Origin: Acidovorax sp. MR-S7
GTDB taxonomy: Bacteria > Pseudomonadota > Gammaproteobacteria > Burkholderiales > Burkholderiaceae_C
NCBI RefSeq assembly: GCF_000400995.2
Contig: NZ_DF238983.1
Span: 62,001-126,000, forward strand
Length of the DNA stretch: 64,000 bases
Direction: 5' to 3'
Shown here: positions 18,427-26,991 of the stretch, one piece after another
How positions within the stretch are numbered: the first letter of the stretch is position 1
How the letters are laid out: every line of letters starts with the position of its first letter
The notes under the pieces: model-generated
The model's database searches: none
What the model was told of the DNA's origin: nothing
Seen by the model: only the letters and a program-made list of their open reading frames with translations
Translations under genes and position numbers: made by a program

Positions 18427-19197
18427 ATGATGACGGACAAGCCGGTCACGTCGGTACTCCAGGCGGGCATACATCTCTCCGAGGAGCAGCCCGCGCCGTA
18501 CTACGTGCAGCTGCAGCGCCAGCTGCGGGCGCTGATCGACAGCGGTGCCCTCAGCGAAGGCAGCCACCTGCCCTCCGAGCGCGACCTGGCCGACACGCTC
18601 AAGATCAGCCGCACCACCGTCAAGCGCGCCTACGACGCGCTGCGCGATGCCGACGTGATCGCCAGCGGCCAGGGGCGCGGCGGCACCGTGGTCAAGGGCA
18701 CGCCGCGCGTCAGCCCCGTCATGGCGCGCCTCAAGGGCTTCACCGAAGAGATGCGGGAATTGGGCATGGAGCCATCCGCCCGCCTGCTGGGACTGCAGGT
18801 GGTGCACGAGCGCACCATCGCCAGCATCTTCGCCCGCCCCTCGCACGCGCCGCTGCTGCACGTGCGCCGCCTGCGCCTGGGCAACGGTACGCCCATGTCG
18901 CGCGAACTGGCGTGGTACGACCTCACCCTGGCCCCTCAGCTCGAAGACTGGAGCGGCGAAGGCTCCATCTACGCCTGGCTGCGCGAACGCTGCGGCATCT
19001 CCATGGCCGGCGCCGAGCAAAGCATCGAGGCCGCCATGAGCAGCCCGCAGGAGATGGAAGCCTTCGGGTTCGACACCCCCATGCCCTGCCTGCTCATCAA
19101 GCGCAAGAGCCTGGACGCCGAAGGGCGGCTGATCGAGTACGTCGAGGGCACCTTCCGGGGCGATGCCTACGCCTACCGGGTTCACCTGGCAGGATAG
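18427..19197 (+). CDS. GntR-family regulator with UTRA domain
   Basis: A 256-residue HutC-subfamily regulator. An N-terminal winged helix (PYYVQLQRQLRALIDSG, LPSERDLADTLKISRTTVKRA) is followed by a UTRA effector domain (LLHVRRLRLGNGTPMSRELAWYD, then CLLIKRKSLDAEG). It starts 10 bp after the PhoH gene stop and may be co-transcribed, but neither its ligand nor its target can be told from context. Confidence 0.88.
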   Translation: MMTDKPVTSVLQAGIHLSEEQPAPYYVQLQRQLRALIDSGALSEGSHLPSERDLADTLKISRTTVKRAYDALRDADVIASGQGRGGTVVKGTPRVSPVMARLKGFTEEMRELGMEPSARLLGLQVVHERTIASIFARPSHAPLLHVRRLRLGNGTPMSRELAWYDLTLAPQLEDWSGEGSIYAWLRERCGISMAGAEQSIEAAMSSPQEMEAFGFDTPMPCLLIKRKSLDAEGRLIEYVEGTFRGDAYAYRVHLAG

Positions 19198-19201
19198 GCA
19201 T

Positions 19202-19250
19202 CAAATTGCCCCCTAGCGCTTGACTGGCAAGCGCAAGCAGCTATCTTTTT
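19202..19250. repeat. dispersed palindromic repeat, copy R3 (minus orientation)
   Basis: Core CTAGCGCTTGACTGGCAAGC followed by GCAAGCAGCTATC and a T run. It lies between the convergent GntR and delta-60 genes, overlaps the last codons of the latter, and could act as a terminator for the plus strand. Confidence 0.8.
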
Positions 19251-20782
19251 TGATTCACCCGCAGTTTGCGGTGCCCGCCCAGCACACCCAGCGCCGCCGC
19301 CAGCAGGCCCAGCGCCCAGGGCGCATCCACGGGAATGGCCTGCGGCCCGCCGGGAGCCACCGGAGCCACCACGCAATCGATCTGCACGTTCGCCACATCG
19401 GCAGCAGCATTGCCCTGGCCGTTGGCCGTAACCGCGCAGAGCTGCCCCGCAGGCTGGGCGAGGACGGTGACGTCATAGGCCCCGCCTGGCGCCACGGGCA
19501 TGGCGAACACGAAGGGGGCCGGACCGGCAGGCGCCGGGGCTGGCACGGCCAGGTCGCCGCTGCCGTTGTTGCGCAGCACCAGGCCCGCGCCGGTCAGGCC
19601 GGTGATGGTGCCGCCAATGGTGAAGGCGGGCATCAGCCGGGCGATGCGAGGATGCGCCTCGCCTCCCACCTGGGTAAACCACCCGCCAATCAGCACCTTG
19701 CCATCAGGCTGAACCGAGACGCTGTTGACGATGTAGTCCGCCCCAGCACCGGGATTGAAGGTGGTATCCAGCGTGCCATTGGCGTTGAGCCGGGCAATAC
19801 GGTTGCGCGCAACGCCATCCACCTCAGTGAATTCCCCGCCGATCAGCACCTTGCCATCGGGCTGCAGGGCCAAATGCAGAGGCGCGCCATTGGTGCCTGT
19901 TCCTGGATTGAAGGCGGCATCCAGCGTGCCATTGGCGTTGAGCCGGGCAATGCGGTTGCGCGCAACGCCATTCACCTCGGTAAACGACCCGCCGATCAGC
20001 ACCTTGCCATCGGGCTGCAGGGCCAAGTGCCAAGGCGTGCCATTGGTGCCTGTTCCTGGATCGAAGGTGGCATCCAGCGTGCCATTGGCGTTGAGCCGGG
20101 CAATGCGGTTGCGCGCAACGCCATTCACCTCGGTAAACGCCCCGCCGATCAGCACCTTGCCATCGGGCTGCAGGGCCAAGTGCCAAGGCGTGCCATTGGT
20201 GCCTGTTCCTGGATCGAAGGTGGCATCCAGCGTGCCATTGGCGTTGAGCCGGGCAATGCGGTTGCGCGCAACGCCCCCCACCTCGGTGAACCGCCCCCCG
20301 ATCAGCACCTTGCCATCGGACTGCAAGGCCAAGCGCAGAACCTCGTCATTGGCGCCTGTCCCTGGATCGAAGGTGGCATCCAGCGTGCCATCGACGTTGA
20401 GCCGGGCAATGCGGTTGCGCGGCGACGCACCGTACAACTGATCAAAATCCCCCCCGATCAGCACCTTGCCATCAGGCTGCATGGCAAGAGAGTACACAGA
20501 GCGTCCGTTAAGAAGCCCCGGAGCTTGGAAAGAGGCATCCACCGTGCCGTCGGTATTCAGAAGGGCAACGCCTTCAGTGGGTGTGCCGTTCACTCCTGAG
20601 AAGGGCCCATTAATCAGCACCTTGCCACTGGGCAACGAAATGATGTTGTCCACCGCATATGTCGACACACTAAACCCCGGATCAGGCATCCAGTTGGCCT
20701 GAGCCAGCGCCGCGCCCGCCAGCCCTTGCCAAAGCAGCATGGCGCCGCACAACCTCATGGACAACCGCAGCGTGCGATTCAT
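19241..20782 (-). CDS. delta-60 repeat beta-propeller protein, secreted, CTERM-like tail (A)
   Basis: A protein of about 513 residues. A signal peptide (MNRTLRLSMRLCGAML, cleavage near ALAQA) is followed by about seven delta-60 repeats, each with a DGKVLIGG strand and an NRIARLNANGTLDATF stretch. Repeat period is 51 residues (153 bp), and several central copies are almost identical in DNA. A cysteine-containing Ig-like region follows, then a C-terminal sorting-like tail (AIPVDAPWALGLL plus basic end) resembling IPTL-CTERM. Likely exported and cell-surface located. The ATG at 20782 has GGAGAGAGGAA upstream. Confidence 0.85.
   Translation of the reverse strand: MNRTLRLSMRLCGAMLLWQGLAGAALAQANWMPDPGFSVSTYAVDNIISLPSGKVLINGPFSGVNGTPTEGVALLNTDGTVDASFQAPGLLNGRSVYSLAMQPDGKVLIGGDFDQLYGASPRNRIARLNVDGTLDATFDPGTGANDEVLRLALQSDGKVLIGGRFTEVGGVARNRIARLNANGTLDATFDPGTGTNGTPWHLALQPDGKVLIGGAFTEVNGVARNRIARLNANGTLDATFDPGTGTNGTPWHLALQPDGKVLIGGSFTEVNGVARNRIARLNANGTLDAAFNPGTGTNGAPLHLALQPDGKVLIGGEFTEVDGVARNRIARLNANGTLDTTFNPGAGADYIVNSVSVQPDGKVLIGGWFTQVGGEAHPRIARLMPAFTIGGTITGLTGAGLVLRNNGSGDLAVPAPAPAGPAPFVFAMPVAPGGAYDVTVLAQPAGQLCAVTANGQGNAAADVANVQIDCVVAPVAPGGPQAIPVDAPWALGLLAAALGVLGGHRKLRVNQKR
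19781..20400. repeat. tandem 153-bp coding repeats in delta-60 protein A
   Basis: The sequence GGCGTTGAGC recurs at 19781, 19934, 20087 and 20240, with a variant at 20393, exactly 153 bases apart. Two adjacent units around 19984-20289 differ at very few positions. Such identity implies recent duplication or gene conversion and potential for copy-number change. Confidence 0.9.
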
Positions 20783-20817
20783 GGGCGTTCCTCTCTCCAA
20801 AAAGTTTCAATGGTCAA

Positions 20818-20862
20818 AACAACCGCCAACGCTTGCCCAGCAAGCGCCAGAAGCTATTGATT
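20818..20862. repeat. dispersed palindromic repeat, copy R4 (minus orientation)
   Basis: Core CCAACGCTTGCCCAGCAAGC then GCCAGAAGCTATTGATT. It lies between the two delta-60 genes and touches the stop of the upstream one. Confidence 0.75.
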
Positions 20863-22178
20863 CAATAGTGATCGCGCCGCGCCCTGCGCCAGCCCGCCAC
20901 GCCCAGCAGGGCCGACAGCAGCGCCAGCGCCCAGGGCGCATCCACGGGGATCGCCTGCGGCCCGCCGGGGCCGATCGCAGGGCTGGGCACAAGCCGCGCG
21001 AGGCGGGCGGTGCCTGGCTGTCCATTGACTTGGGTGAACCGTCCGCCCAACAACACCGTACCGTCGCTATGGAGGGCCAGCGCGTATACCAAGTCATCGG
21101 CCCCCGTGCCTGGGTCGAACGTGCCATCAAGCGAGCCGTCTGCATTGAGCCGGGCGATGCGGTTGCGCGCCACGCCATCCACCTCGGTGAAGTCGCCGCC
21201 GATCAGTATCTTGCCGTCGGCCTGCAAGGCCATGGCCCGCACGGCACCGTTGGGGCCAGTTCCCGGCACGAACGCAGGGTCGGACGCACCGTCGGCAGCA
21301 TTCAGCCGCACAACGGCATCCACGCCGCCGAACGGAAAGCCCGCCCGCAGCACCTCTCCTCCAGGCAGCAGGGCAATGCTGCTGACAGCACTTGCCGATG
21401 CCGGGGCGAACGTGGCGTCGAGCGTGCCGTCGGCGTTCAGCCGCGCGATGTTGCGCCGCACCACGCCCCCCACAAGGTTGAAGCTGCCGCCGATCAGTAT
21501 CTTGCCGTCAGCCTGCACGGCCAGGCTGTTCACCACGCCATCGACATCCGGGTTGAACGTGCCGTCGAGCGAGCCGTCTGCATTGAGCCGTGCGATGTGG
21601 TTACGCGCCACGCCGTCCACTTCAGTGAAGTCGCCGCCGATCAGCACCTGGTTGAGCCCCTGCATCCTCACGGCCCACACAACGCTGTTGGTGCCTGTAC
21701 CCGGATCGAACGTGCCGTCGAGCGTGCAATCGTCATGGAGCCGGGCAATACCGCTGCGCGCCACGCCGTCCACCTGGGAGAAACCGCCACCGATCAGCAT
21801 CTTGCTATCCCAGCCCCGCACCGCCAGGGCATACACGACACCGTTGGGGCCTGGGGCGGGAGCGCAGGAGGCATCCAGCGCGCCGTTGGCATTCAAATTC
21901 AGCCGTGCGAGACGCGAGTGCGGCACACCCGACACGGTGGTGAATGCGCCACCGATCACCACCCGTTCACCATCGACCCACGGTGCGATGGCGAGCACGT
22001 TGTTGCCAACCGTGGCCGTGAATGACGGGTCTGGCACCCAATTGGCCTGCGCCTGCACCGCGCCCACCAACCCCAGCCACAGGCCCATCCCTCCCAGCAG
22101 CCGCCACGGCACGGCCCGCACCTGGCGGGTGGAAAACCGGATTGAGGAGCGCCGCGCGCCCCGGCAGATGTGCTGCAT
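20862..22178 (-). CDS. delta-60 repeat beta-propeller protein, secreted, CTERM-like tail (B)
   Basis: A 438-residue paralogue of the neighbouring gene. It has a basic N-terminus and signal peptide (WRLLGGMGLWLGLVGAVQAQA), then about seven delta-60 repeats (DGKILIGGDFTEVDGVARN and similar) that are more diverged from one another than in protein A. It ends in the same IPVDAPWALALL membrane segment and arginine-rich end. The ATG at 22178 follows GGAGAGGGTC. The two genes lie head to tail and probably arose by duplication. Function may be adhesion or matrix binding, but nothing in the sequence proves it. Confidence 0.83.
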   Translation of the reverse strand: MQHICRGARRSSIRFSTRQVRAVPWRLLGGMGLWLGLVGAVQAQANWVPDPSFTATVGNNVLAIAPWVDGERVVIGGAFTTVSGVPHSRLARLNLNANGALDASCAPAPGPNGVVYALAVRGWDSKMLIGGGFSQVDGVARSGIARLHDDCTLDGTFDPGTGTNSVVWAVRMQGLNQVLIGGDFTEVDGVARNHIARLNADGSLDGTFNPDVDGVVNSLAVQADGKILIGGSFNLVGGVVRRNIARLNADGTLDATFAPASASAVSSIALLPGGEVLRAGFPFGGVDAVVRLNAADGASDPAFVPGTGPNGAVRAMALQADGKILIGGDFTEVDGVARNRIARLNADGSLDGTFDPGTGADDLVYALALHSDGTVLLGGRFTQVNGQPGTARLARLVPSPAIGPGGPQAIPVDAPWALALLSALLGVAGWRRARRDHY

Positions 22179-22265
22179 GGATGACCCTCTCCAAGAAAAT
22201 AAAGAATCCAATTAAACACCAAAACATGCATTGGACTGCTTTTTTTTTTGGATTTCTGTTGGGAT

Positions 22266-23231
22266 CTATCCAGTGGCGGTTTTTCCGTCCAGCAGCGTCT
22301 GCACTTCGGCCATGCATGGCAGCGTGGAGAGAATGCCGCCCCGGCTGGCGGCCAGCGCGCCGCAGGCGTTGGCCATGGCGAGCGCCTGGGCCATGGGCTG
22401 GCCGTGGGCCAGGGCGGCGCACAGCCCGGCGCTGAAGGCATCGCCCGCACCCACGGGCTGCTCGGCCCTCACGGGGTAGCCGGGCAGGCGCAGCAAGGCG
22501 CCGCCGCGCGCGTGGGCCACGCAGCCTTGCGCGCCCAGGGTGATGACGAGCCACTGCCCGCCCGGCCACTGGCGCCAGAGAGAGGACGGCGGGGCGGCAT
22601 CCGGCGCGCCGGCCAGGCCGAAGCTGCGCAGCAGGCATTGCGCCTCGACGCGGTTGACGACGAGGATGCTGGCGGCATCCAGCAGCCCGACGCAGGCCAT
22701 GCCGCCGGGCCAGGGCGAGGGGTTGAGCACGGTGACGGCACCTGCGGCGCGCGCCTGGCGCAGGGCCTGGGCGGCCAGCGGAGGGGGTACTTCAAGCTGG
22801 GCGTAGGCGACGGCGGCGTGTTCCACGCAGGGGCGCGCATGCAGCAGTTCGCGCTCGCCCAGCAGGGCGTTGGCGCCAGGATAGACAGCGATGGCGGGAT
22901 CGCCCTGCGCATCGATCAGCCCGCAACCCTGGCCGGAGTGCGGGCCGAGACGGTGGACGTAAGCCGCACCCAGCCTCTCCTGCGCCAGCAGTTGCAGCAG
23001 TGCGTCGCCCGCCGCGTCGTGGCCCACGGCCAGGAGCAGATCGACCGCCGCACCCAGCCGGTGCGCGCCCAACGCCACGGCCAGGCCCTTGCCCGCGCAC
23101 TCGCGCACGTAGGCGCTGGCCTGCTGGCTTTCGTCGCTGCCGGGGCGGCGGGGCACGAACCAGCAGTGGGCCTCGACGAAGCTGCCGATGACGAAGAGCC
23201 TGCGCCGGGGCGCGCCGATGAGGTGTGGCAT
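22266..23231 (-). CDS. PfkB/ribokinase-family carbohydrate kinase
   Basis: A 321-residue sugar or nucleoside kinase. The C-terminal PfkB signature PVGAGDAFSAGLCAALAHG includes the catalytic aspartate and anion hole. Other landmarks are the N-terminal LFVIGSFVEAHCW, AAVDLLLAVGHDAAGDAL, VLNPSPWPGG and VVNRVEA, the last two ribokinase-like. Substrate unknown; ribokinase is the closest guess. The ATG at 23231 is chosen because the conserved beta strand begins soon after; an ATG at 23258 is equally open. No transport genes lie nearby. Confidence 0.82.
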   Translation of the reverse strand: MPHLIGAPRRRLFVIGSFVEAHCWFVPRRPGSDESQQASAYVRECAGKGLAVALGAHRLGAAVDLLLAVGHDAAGDALLQLLAQERLGAAYVHRLGPHSGQGCGLIDAQGDPAIAVYPGANALLGERELLHARPCVEHAAVAYAQLEVPPPLAAQALRQARAAGAVTVLNPSPWPGGMACVGLLDAASILVVNRVEAQCLLRSFGLAGAPDAAPPSSLWRQWPGGQWLVITLGAQGCVAHARGGALLRLPGYPVRAEQPVGAGDAFSAGLCAALAHGQPMAQALAMANACGALAASRGGILSTLPCMAEVQTLLDGKTATG

Positions 23232-23300
23232 GGCACGAGGATACCAATGCGACGCCATTCAACCCAGGGAACCATCGTGTGCTTGCACTATCCTTCCCCC

Positions 23301-23663
23301 ATGGCCATCAACTGGATCACCGCATTGAAGATCGTGCCCTGGGGCGAGGTGCTCAACGCCGCACCGCAGATCGCCCAGGGCGCACGCCGGCTGTTCAGCG
23401 ACACGCAGAAGCAGCAGCCAGCGCCCTCCCCCACACCGCAGGCCGCGCAGGCTGACCCATCGGAGGCGTTGCGCGCGCGCATCCTGGCGCTGGAAGACGA
23501 GCAGCGCGCCTCTGCCGTGCTGATCCAGTCGCTGGCCGAGCAGAACGCCCAGGTGGTGCGCGCCGTCGATGCGCTGCGCGTGCGCAGCCAGCGGCTGCTG
23601 GCCGCAGTCTGCATGCTGGCCGTGGCAACGGCCGGGCTGCTGGCCTGGGCGGTATCGCAGTGA
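23301..23663 (+). CDS. small coiled-coil membrane protein, hypothetical
   Basis: A 120-residue protein. An N-terminal helix (MAINWITALKIVPWGEVL) is followed by a Pro/Ala/Gln-rich linker, a coiled coil (about 50-95: LRARILALEDEQRASAVLI) and a C-terminal transmembrane helix (LLAAVCMLAVATAGLLAWAV). This tail-anchored layout places most of the protein in the cytoplasm. No family name is recognised. It is divergent from the PfkB gene. Confidence 0.65.
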   Translation: MAINWITALKIVPWGEVLNAAPQIAQGARRLFSDTQKQQPAPSPTPQAAQADPSEALRARILALEDEQRASAVLIQSLAEQNAQVVRAVDALRVRSQRLLAAVCMLAVATAGLLAWAVSQ

Positions 23664-23674
23664 TTCCGCTACCG

Positions 23675-23725
23675 AATCAATAGCTGCTTGCGCTTGCTGG
23701 ACAAGCGCCAGCGGCCGATTTGGCT
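23675..23725. repeat. dispersed palindromic repeat, copy R5 (plus orientation)
   Basis: Contains AATAGCTGCTTGCGCTTGC, then ACAAGCGCCAGCGGCCGATT. It fills the gap between the converging small membrane gene and dnaB and reaches the dnaB stop codon. Confidence 0.85.
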
Positions 23726-25139
23726 AAAAGTCGTCGCCGTAGCCCATCGCCAGGTTCTCGAAGCGCGTCTGGTTCTTCTGGAAGAACAGTTTCACCGTTC
23801 CCGTGGGGCCGTTACGCTGCTTGCCGATGATGACCTCGGCGATGTTGGGCTCCTTGGAGTCCTTGTTGTAGTAGTCGTCGCGGTAGATGAACATGATGAT
23901 GTCCGCGTCCTGCTCGATGGCGCCGGATTCGCGCAGGTCGCTCATCATGGGCCGCTTGTCGGTGCGCTGCTCCACCGAGCGGTTGAGCTGCGACAGCGCG
24001 ATCACCGGGCACTGCAATTCCTTGGCGAGCATCTTGAGGCCGCGCGAGATTTCGCCGAGTTCGGTCGCGCGGTTGTCGGAACTGCTGGAGCCCGAGCCGC
24101 TCATGAGCTGCAGGTAGTCGACCACGATCAGGCCCAGCTTGCCGCACTGGCGCGCCAGGCGCCGGGCGTTGGCGCGCAGTTCCGACGGCGTGAGGCCGGG
24201 CGTTTCGTCGATGTGCAGGCTCACGGTGCGCAGGCGCTCGATGGCCTCGGTCAGGCGCGGCCACTCCTCGTCGCTGAGCTTGCCGGTGCGCAGGTTGCCC
24301 TGGTTCACGCGGCCGATGGAGCCCACGATACGCACGGCAAGCTGCGCCGCGCCCATTTCCATCGAGAAGATGGCGACGGGCAGGCCCTCGTTGAGCGCCA
24401 CGTGCTCGGCGATGTTCACCGCGAACGAGGTCTTGCCCATCGACGGGCGCGCGGCCAGCACCACGAGGTCGCCCGCCTGCAGGCCGCTGGTCATGCGGTC
24501 GAGGTCGGCGAAGCCCGTGGGCACGCCGGTCACGTCCATGGGGTTGTCGGCCATCTCCTGCACGCGGTCGAGCAGGTCGATCACCAGCGAATCCAGCGAC
24601 TGGAAGCCCTGCTTCATGCGCGAGCCCTCTTCGCCGATGGCGAAGATCTTCTGCTCGGCCTCGTCCAGCACGCGCTCCACGGGCTTGCCCTGCGGGTTGA
24701 AGGCGTTGGTGGCGATCTCGTCGCTGGCCGTCACCAGCTTCCTCAGGATGGCGCGCTCGCGCACGATTTCCGCGTAGCGGCGGATGTTGCTGGCGCTGGG
24801 CACGTACTGCGCCAGGCTGTTGAGGTAGGCCAGCCCGCCCGTTTCCTCGGCCTTGCCCAGGCCCTGCAGGTGCTCGTAGACGGTGATGACGTCGGCGGGC
24901 TTGCTGGCGTTGATGAGCGCACCGATGGCCGCGTAGATCTGCTGGTGCTCGTGGCGATAGAAGTCGCCGTCCACGAGCAGGTCGCCCACGCGGTCCCACG
25001 CCATGTTGTCCAGCAGCAGGCCGCCGAGCACGCTGGATTCGGCCTCGATGGAATGGGGCGGCACGCGCAGCTGGGCCACTTCGCGGTCCAGCGGCGCGGG
25101 GGCGAAGCCGTCGAGGGAGGGAGACGGAACGGCGGACAT
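23724..25139 (-). CDS. dnaB: replicative DNA helicase DnaB
   Basis: A 471-residue hexameric helicase that unwinds DNA at the replication fork. The N-terminal primase-binding domain begins near LRVPPHSIEAESSVLGGLLL. The RecA-like motor carries Walker A AARPSMGKTSFAVN, Walker B LIVVDYLQLMSG and the arginine-finger region NRSVEQRTDKRP. The ATG at 25139 is preferred over a TTG at 25148. It lies downstream of rplI and is separated from it by a terminator, and priB in the same run is a primosome partner. Confidence 0.97.
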   Translation of the reverse strand: MSAVPSPSLDGFAPAPLDREVAQLRVPPHSIEAESSVLGGLLLDNMAWDRVGDLLVDGDFYRHEHQQIYAAIGALINASKPADVITVYEHLQGLGKAEETGGLAYLNSLAQYVPSASNIRRYAEIVRERAILRKLVTASDEIATNAFNPQGKPVERVLDEAEQKIFAIGEEGSRMKQGFQSLDSLVIDLLDRVQEMADNPMDVTGVPTGFADLDRMTSGLQAGDLVVLAARPSMGKTSFAVNIAEHVALNEGLPVAIFSMEMGAAQLAVRIVGSIGRVNQGNLRTGKLSDEEWPRLTEAIERLRTVSLHIDETPGLTPSELRANARRLARQCGKLGLIVVDYLQLMSGSGSSSSDNRATELGEISRGLKMLAKELQCPVIALSQLNRSVEQRTDKRPMMSDLRESGAIEQDADIIMFIYRDDYYNKDSKEPNIAEVIIGKQRNGPTGTVKLFFQKNQTRFENLAMGYGDDF

Positions 25140-25243
25140 GGAACTCAAGGCTTTCTGGAGGGCAAGCGGGGATGCTAGCGGGCGCGGGCATCGCCGTCAT
25201 TGCACAACCCTGTGGATAAACGGTGGGCGGGAGGTGCACAAGA

Positions 25244-25278
25244 AAAGCAAAAGCCGCCCGGGGGGCGGCTTTTGCTGC
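25244..25278 (-). terminator. rho-independent terminator after rplI
   Basis: GCAAAAGCCGCC and GGCGGCTTTTGC form a 12-bp stem with a short loop; on the minus strand TTTTCTT follows. It ends the rpsF-priB-rpsR-rplI transcript. Confidence 0.85.
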
Positions 25279-25295
25279 GGGCGTGAGCCCGAAGG

Positions 25296-25748
25296 TCAGG
25301 CGGTTTCGCCGTAGACCGACACGGTCACTTCGACAGCCACGTCGGTGTGCAGGGCCACGGTGACGGTGGTGTCGCCCACGACCTTGATCGGGCCGTTGGG
25401 CAGGCGCACTTGCGACTTCACCACTTCGTAGCCTTGCTTGTTCAGCTCTTCGGCGATGTCGTGGTTGGTCACGGAGCCGAACAGGCGGCCGTCCACGCCG
25501 GCCTTCTGGGTCAGCTTGACGGTGGTGCCGCCGAGCTTCTCGCCTTGCGCCTGGGCGGCGGCCAGCTTCTCGGCGGCAGCCTTTTCCAGTTCGGCGCGGC
25601 GGGCTTCGAACTCGGCCTTGGCGGCCTCGGTGGCACGGCGGGCACGGCCCGAGGGGATCAGGAAGTTGCGGGCGTAACCGTCCTTGACCTTGACGATTTC
25701 GCCGAGGCTGCCGAGGTTGACGACCTTGTCGAGCAGGATGACTTGCAT
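25296..25748 (-). CDS. rplI: 50S ribosomal protein bL9
   Basis: A 150-residue large-subunit protein that binds 23S rRNA. It begins [19 protein letters not shown] with the family signature [13 protein letters not shown], followed by the long connecting helix ([15 protein letters not shown]) and the C-terminal domain with DGRLFGSVT. It is the last gene of the rpsF-priB-rpsR-rplI operon, 14 bp after rpsR. Confidence 0.98.
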   Translation of the reverse strand: MQVILLDKVVNLGSLGEIVKVKDGYARNFLIPSGRARRATEAAKAEFEARRAELEKAAAEKLAAAQAQGEKLGGTTVKLTQKAGVDGRLFGSVTNHDIAEELNKQGYEVVKSQVRLPNGPIKVVGDTTVTVALHTDVAVEVTVSVYGETA

Positions 25749-25762
25749 GGGAATCGTGCTCC

Positions 25763-26044
25763 TTAGATCTTGTGCTGGTCGCTGTAGGGCACCAGGGCCA
25801 GGAAGCGGGCACGCTTGATGGCGGTATTGAGCTGGCGCTGGTAGATGGCGCGCGTGCCGGTCAGGCGCGCTGGGATGATCTTGCCGTTCTCGGCGATGAA
25901 GTCGCGCAGGGTGTCGACGTCCTTGTAGTCGATCTCTTCGACGCCGGCGACCGTGAAGCGGCAGAAGCGCTTGCGCTTGAACAGCAGCGACTGGGTGTTG
26001 CGCTTCGGACGCTTGTCCTTGTTGAATTTCTTGAACGTGGCCAT
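25763..26044 (-). CDS. rpsR: 30S ribosomal protein bS18
   Basis: A 93-residue small-subunit protein that pairs with bS6. Typical motifs are [37 protein letters not shown] and [19 protein letters not shown]. It sits between priB and rplI in the classic order. Confidence 0.98.
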   Translation of the reverse strand: MATFKKFNKDKRPKRNTQSLLFKRKRFCRFTVAGVEEIDYKDVDTLRDFIAENGKIIPARLTGTRAIYQRQLNTAIKRARFLALVPYSDQHKI

Positions 26045-26062
26045 TTTCGAGCCTCTTGAAAA

Positions 26063-26356
26063 TTAATCGTGTTGATGGATGTCCTGGATGTGGAACACCA
26101 CGCCCTTGCCGCCGCGTGCCGCCGCGAGGAACCCCCGGAATGTCCAGAGGCTTCCCAGTGCCTGCCGCGCCAGCCGTTCCGCCATGGCGCCGAAGGCCAC
26201 GGCCTTCACGCTGACCTGCACCTTGCGGGCCGCCCCTGCCTCCTGCTGCTGCGACTCATGGTCGAGCCGCATGTCCAGCGCCGGCAATCCGGCGGGGGTG
26301 TAGCGCAGGGGCTGCGCCTCGGCGATGCAGGCCGTCAGGGCGAGCTGGTTGTTCAC
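26063..26356 (-). CDS. priB: primosomal replication protein N (PriB)
   Basis: A 97-residue OB-fold single-stranded DNA-binding protein that helps PriA restart stalled forks. It begins [20 protein letters not shown] and ends with [18 protein letters not shown]. The GTG at 26356 fits the conserved start, but AGGAGG lies only one base before it, an unusually short spacing; a TTG at 26368 is the only other candidate. It lies in the usual place between rpsF and rpsR. Confidence 0.88.
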   Translation of the reverse strand: MNNQLALTACIAEAQPLRYTPAGLPALDMRLDHESQQQEAGAARKVQVSVKAVAFGAMAERLARQALGSLWTFRGFLAAARGGKGVVFHIQDIHQHD

Positions 26357-26380
26357 ACCTCCTGGCAAACAGGCGGTGGA

Positions 26381-26758
26381 TCAGCGCTCGCCGGCGGCAG
26401 CGGCCTCGGCCTGGCTGGCCTTGCGGGCTTCTTCGCGCTCGACGGTCTTCATCATGGACGAAGGGCCGGTCTCGGCCTTCTTCTTCTGCACCGTCAGGTG
26501 GCGCAGAACGGCGTCGTTGAACTTGAAGGCGTGCTCCAGCTCGCCCATCACGGCCTGGTCGGCCTCGATGTTCAGGCACAGGTAGTGGGCCTTGGCCAGC
26601 TTGTTGATCAGGTACGCCAGTTGGCGGCGGCCCCAGTCTTCCACACGGTGGATCTTGCCGCCGCCGGCGGTGATCATGCCCTTGTAGCGCTCCAGCATGG
26701 CCGGAACCTGCTCGCTCTGATCCGGATGGATCAACAGAATGATTTCGTAGTGACGCAT
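26381..26758 (-). CDS. rpsF: 30S ribosomal protein bS6
   Basis: A 125-residue small-subunit protein that binds bS18. It begins [18 protein letters not shown] and contains [18 protein letters not shown]. An acidic/alanine-rich tail follows, as in many betaproteobacteria. AAAGGAGT precedes the ATG. First gene of the operon, with a candidate promoter at 26827-26855. Confidence 0.98.
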   Translation of the reverse strand: MRHYEIILLIHPDQSEQVPAMLERYKGMITAGGGKIHRVEDWGRRQLAYLINKLAKAHYLCLNIEADQAVMGELEHAFKFNDAVLRHLTVQKKKAETGPSSMMKTVEREEARKASQAEAAAAGER

Positions 26759-26826
26759 GCACACTCCTTTTGGAAGAAGCCACCCGCCGCGTCGATTGGT
26801 AGCGGTGTGGCAAGGCAAAACGCGAG

Positions 26827-26855
26827 ATTATAGCCGTGCCCGGGATGCTTGTACA
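26827..26855 (-). promoter_or_regulatory. candidate promoter of the rpsF operon
   Basis: On the minus strand TATAAT (26827-26832) is a perfect -10; TGTACA 17 bases upstream is a weak -35. It lies about 70 bases before the rpsF ATG. Confidence 0.5.
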
Positions 26856-26925
26856 CTGCGGCCCGCGCCCATCCCTGCCGGGCGCCCTTGCTTGCAGGCC
26901 GATGGCGGCAAAAGCGGCGTTTTGG

Positions 26926-26953
26926 CTTGAAATCCCGGAACCTGCACCCAAGT
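26926..26953 (+). promoter_or_regulatory. candidate sigma-32 promoter of grpE
   Basis: CTTGAAA at 26926-26932 exactly matches the heat-shock -35, and CACCCAAGT about 12 bases later resembles the CCCCATnT -10. It lies 40 bases before the grpE ATG. Confidence 0.5.
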
Positions 26954-26991
26954 AGCCGCGCGTACCCCTTCAATTTCAACAAGACGCCGAC

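Noticed and set aside
19781-20400. Regularly spaced direct repeats that might suggest a CRISPR array
   Set aside because: The period is 153 bp, the repeats are coding and in frame, and there are no unique spacers between short repeats.
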